From the NCBI GenBank assembly GCA_024102815.1, contig JAGFJJ010000076.1:186001-250000 (forward strand): DNA of 64,000 nucleotides, written 5' to 3'. Source of the stretch: Phycisphaerae bacterium (GTDB lineage: Bacteria; Planctomycetota; Phycisphaerae; UBA1845). Position 1 is the stretch's first letter. Every line of letters begins with the position of its first letter. The notes under the pieces are model-generated. The model was not told the DNA's origin. It saw only the letters and a list, made by a program, of their open reading frames with translations, and did no database searches. The position numbers and the translations under genes were made by a program. This document shows positions 61,713 through 64,000 of the stretch, piece by piece.

Positions 61713-62752
61713 GCGGGACGAATTCGCGTTTGACACGAACGGCAATTCCCGGGATTGGGACGAACCCAGGAGAGGGGCGAGCTCGAACATTCCGGCGGTG
61801 TCTGCCGTTGCTTCTTGCGCTACTTTCCGGCGGGTGTCTGAACGAGCTCTCCATCGACGCACCGGAACCGATTCGCCCTGCGGTGGAACCCGAACTCGGC
61901 GGGGAGTATCTTCTCTACCGGCCTTCCATCTACGATCGCAACCAGGCCTGGCCGCTGATTGTCGTCTGCCATGGACGTTTTGGTGATTCTCCCGCGGCCC
62001 AGATTCGTCACTGGGCGTCGGCGGCGGAGTCGCAGGGTTTCCTCGTGGTGGCGCCGAAGCTCGCATCCGGGCGTGGCTCGCTGCTTGGGGCAGGCGATCA
62101 GGAATCTCAACGACTGGCTGCCGACGAGCGACACATCCTCAAGACGATCCGCCACGTCCAGGCGGCACATACGATTTCGCCGGATCGCATATTCATCTAC
62201 GGATACGGTTCCGGTGTGTCGGCGGCAATGTACGCCGGGCTGCGAAACGCGGACGTCTTTCGTGCCGTGGCTTTGGTGCAGCCGAAAATCAATGATGACT
62301 ATCCCGCTCCGGCGGTGGCCGAGGTGAACGTGCATCAGCCCGTGCTCGTGGCCTATTCCACGGACGACGCCATCCGCGGACGGCACGGAAAGAAGCTGGC
62401 CGAGTGGCTCTTCGATCATGCGGTCAACGTGCGCCGGGAAGCGGGCGGTCGGCATCGGGCCGAAGATGTGGACGACGTGATCGCCTTCTTCGAGTCGGTC
62501 ATCCGCAAGGATCCGTGGGCATTGATCGTCGCGTCGCCGGCATCGGATGGTGATCCGCTCTCGCGGAAGTTCAGCCTGCGGGCCAGCTTCGACCCCGCCC
62601 ATTATCTCTGGGAGTTTGGCGATGGCGAGCAGTCACCGGTGTCGGCGCCGGAGCACCGCTACGGCGCGGCCGGGACGTATCGCGTTCAGCTCACGGTAAC
62701 GCCGCAGCGGGGCGAGCCGCTGACCCGTTCTGTGGAAGTTCGCGTTCCGTGA
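61709..62752 (+). CDS. Alpha/beta-hydrolase-like lipoprotein with PKD domain
   Basis: 347 residues. Lipobox LLSGGC (Cys43) after a long N-terminus. An esterase/depolymerase-like fold follows: YRPSIYDRNQAWPLIVVCHGRFGDSPA and DRIFIYGYGSGVSAAMYAG. The nucleophile elbow that should read GxSxG reads G-Y-G-S-G, so Gly167 takes the Ser position, with Ser168 next to it. Catalysis may be lost or shifted. The C-terminus is a PKD domain (YLWEFGDGEQSPVSAPEHRYGAAGTYRVQLTVT). Translationally coupled to pheT, which is unusual for an envelope protein. Confidence 0.75.
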   Translation: MSGTNSRLTRTAIPGIGTNPGEGRARTFRRCLPLLLALLSGGCLNELSIDAPEPIRPAVEPELGGEYLLYRPSIYDRNQAWPLIVVCHGRFGDSPAAQIRHWASAAESQGFLVVAPKLASGRGSLLGAGDQESQRLAADERHILKTIRHVQAAHTISPDRIFIYGYGSGVSAAMYAGLRNADVFRAVALVQPKINDDYPAPAVAEVNVHQPVLVAYSTDDAIRGRHGKKLAEWLFDHAVNVRREAGGRHRAEDVDDVIAFFESVIRKDPWALIVASPASDGDPLSRKFSLRASFDPAHYLWEFGDGEQSPVSAPEHRYGAAGTYRVQLTVTPQRGEPLTRSVEVRVP

Positions 62753-62789
62753 TTCGCGAGGCGACAATTCGGAGGATCCGGGCGCGGCG

Positions 62790-63170
62790 CTACCCGGGAT
62801 ACCTTCCCGGCGTGACGCCGATGTCCACAATGCTGCAAGCCAGAATGGGCTCAACACCCAGCTCCCTCGCCTTATCGATCACCTCGTCATTTTCCGCGCC
62901 GGGATTGATAAACACCTCTCCCGCCTGGACCCTCGCGATGTCGTCCAACGCCGCCAGCGTGACCTTCGGCGGCAGATAAACGGTGATTCGATCGAGCTTG
63001 ACGGGAATCTCTGTCAAGCGCGCGTACGCGGTCAGGCCTTCGATCTCCCCACCCTTGGGATTTACCGGGTAAACCTCCCATCCCTGCTCGATGTATGCGC
63101 GGACGGCCTTGTTGCTGAACTTGCTGCGATCGGCCGAGGCGCCCAGTACGGCAACGGTCTTGCGCGACAT
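62790..63170 (-). CDS. CoA-binding domain protein (YccU-like)
   Basis: 126 residues, one Rossmann-type CoA-binding domain: TVAVLGASADRSKFSNKAVRAYIEQGWEVYPVNP, then DRITVYLPPKVT and EVFINPGAENDEVIDKARELGVEPILACSIV. The family is widespread, and its function is not established. It lies between the PKD lipoprotein (convergent) and purC (same strand). Confidence 0.9.
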   Translation of the reverse strand: MSRKTVAVLGASADRSKFSNKAVRAYIEQGWEVYPVNPKGGEIEGLTAYARLTEIPVKLDRITVYLPPKVTLAALDDIARVQAGEVFINPGAENDEVIDKARELGVEPILACSIVDIGVTPGRYPG

Positions 63171-63261
63171 CTTCCTGGCTCCTTCAAGTGTCGATTCTCG
63201 ATCTGTTCTTTTCCTTCTGATGCGCGTCCCGAGAGAAGCGTTGCACCGCGCGGAAGGCCGC

Positions 63262-64000
63262 TCACGGTGCAGTCAGGCGTTGCGCCGCCTCGCGATAGCG
63301 CGAAACCGTGTTGCGTACGACCTCATCGGGAAGTTCCGGACCCGGTGGATTCTTGTTCCACTTTCCCGCCTCGACCAGTGTCGCGAGGTAGTTGCGCACA
63401 TACTGCTTGTCGAAGCTCTCCTGGTCCCGGCCCGGTTCGTAGCGGTCCGCCGGCCAGAATCGCGAGGAGTCCGGCGTGAGCACTTCGTCGATCAGCAGGT
63501 ATTCGCCGCCGGCTTCGCCCCATTCGAATTTCGTATCCGCCAGGAGGATGCCGCGGCTTGCGGCGTGGTCGGCCGCGCGGCGGTACAGGTCGATGCTCCG
63601 CTCTCGCAGGCGCACCATGGTTTCGCCACCAACAGCCTCGCAGGCCTGTTCGAAGGAGATATTCTCGTCGTGTCCGGCCACGGCCTTGGTCGCGGGAGTA
63701 AAAATCGGCTCGGGCAATTTCTCACACTGGCGAAGCCCCGGCGGCAAGGAGACGCCGCAGATAGCTCCATTGCGGCAGTAATCACTCCAGCCTGACCCGG
63801 CAAGGTATCCGCGCACGACGCACTCGATGGGCACAACATTTGTCTTGCGGCAGCGCATGGTGCGCCCGCGGAGAATGCCAAGGTGCTGCTCCAAACCGGA
63901 CGGAGCACGGTCCTCGATGACCTCGATCAAGTGGTGTGGAACGTCGGCGAAGAAATCGAACCAGAACGCCGCAATTCGCGTGAGCATCGCTCCCTTGCCG
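63262..64000 (-). CDS. purC: SAICAR synthetase PurC (5' end beyond the window)
   Basis: The C-terminal about 245 residues of phosphoribosylaminoimidazole-succinocarboxamide synthase, a purine biosynthesis enzyme. Visible: GKGAMLTRIAAFWFDFF at the truncated end, NVVPIECVVRGYLAGSGWSDY, GISLPPGL-type region, FTPATKAVAGHDENISF, DTKFEWGE, DEVLTPDSSRFWPADRYEPG and DKQYVRNYL. The start and the first roughly 50 residues are off the right edge of the window. Confidence 0.95.
   Translation of the reverse strand, partial: GKGAMLTRIAAFWFDFFADVPHHLIEVIEDRAPSGLEQHLGILRGRTMRCRKTNVVPIECVVRGYLAGSGWSDYCRNGAICGVSLPPGLRQCEKLPEPIFTPATKAVAGHDENISFEQACEAVGGETMVRLRERSIDLYRRAADHAASRGILLADTKFEWGEAGGEYLLIDEVLTPDSSRFWPADRYEPGRDQESFDKQYVRNYLATLVEAGKWNKNPPGPELPDEVVRNTVSRYREAAQRLTAP

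Overview
The window is a 64 kb, GC-rich, densely coded piece of a bacterial chromosome, with no rRNA, CRISPR array, prophage or insertion sequence that I can see. Gene content fits a Planctomycetota bacterium, perhaps from the Phycisphaerae side. The clues are a secreted protein ending in a type I dockerin, many lipoproteins with Asn/Asp- or Pro/Gln-rich linkers, two PQQ-type beta-propeller proteins in tandem, a lone TadG-like protein and a sulfatase remnant. This placement is an inference from style of content, not from a marker-gene tree.

Layout. 1-4.6 kb: an SGNH hydrolase, two coupled lipoproteins (one trypsin-like) and a coiled-coil membrane protein. 4.7-8.6 kb: dnaG-rpoD behind a near-consensus sigma-70 promoter and closed by a terminator. 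8.7-9.5 kb: the selenocysteine tRNA gene (selC), convergent with a thioredoxin-fold lipoprotein whose active site reads UxxC with an in-frame UGA. 9.6-17.1 kb: a sulfatase remnant, lepA, a transglutaminase-like protein, an AI-2E family permease, and a secreted protein with a TadG-like protein. 17.1-21.7 kb: a phenylacetyl-CoA epoxygenase cluster (paaA, paaB, paaC, paaD) with a retropepsin-like protease gene inside it, headed by a TetR regulator whose promoter overlaps a palindromic operator. 22-31.3 kb: xerD, two radical-SAM genes, queF, aat, and an MptE/Maf-like protein overlapped by a cytidylyltransferase-like/SPASM fusion. 31.5-37.8 kb: SRP RNA, dnaX with an A10 slippage run, ybaB, recR, rpoN, a tRNA-dihydrouridine synthase and an AlkD-like protein. 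37.8-42 kb: tRNA-Ser(UGA), a second selenoprotein (membrane-anchored peroxiredoxin-like, UxxC), tRNA-Gln(CUG), two orphan genes of foreign look, a GC-rich potentially structured stretch, and rsgA. 42-49 kb: a lipoprotein, an orphan HlyD-type adaptor, a PAS-GGDEF cyclase, a glycosyltransferase and the dockerin protein. 49-58 kb: a PaaK-like ligase, two beta-propeller proteins, then an adenylating enzyme, an aldehyde dehydrogenase and an iron alcohol dehydrogenase. 58-64 kb: pheS, pheT, a hydrolase-like PKD lipoprotein, a CoA-binding protein and a 5'-truncated purC.

The most interesting signal is the selenium theme: selC plus two proteins whose only interruption is a UGA exactly where a redox CxxC would lie. 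Each UGA is followed by a hairpin whose apical loop starts 17 nt downstream. A second candidate system is the adenylate-forming enzyme / aldehyde dehydrogenase / alcohol dehydrogenase cassette beside the propeller proteins, which looks like a carboxylic acid-aldehyde-alcohol interconversion module of unknown substrate.

Selenocysteine enzymes selA, selB and selD are not in the window. Many gene starts are GTG or TTG, and starts were chosen by ribosome-binding sites and family alignment where possible.
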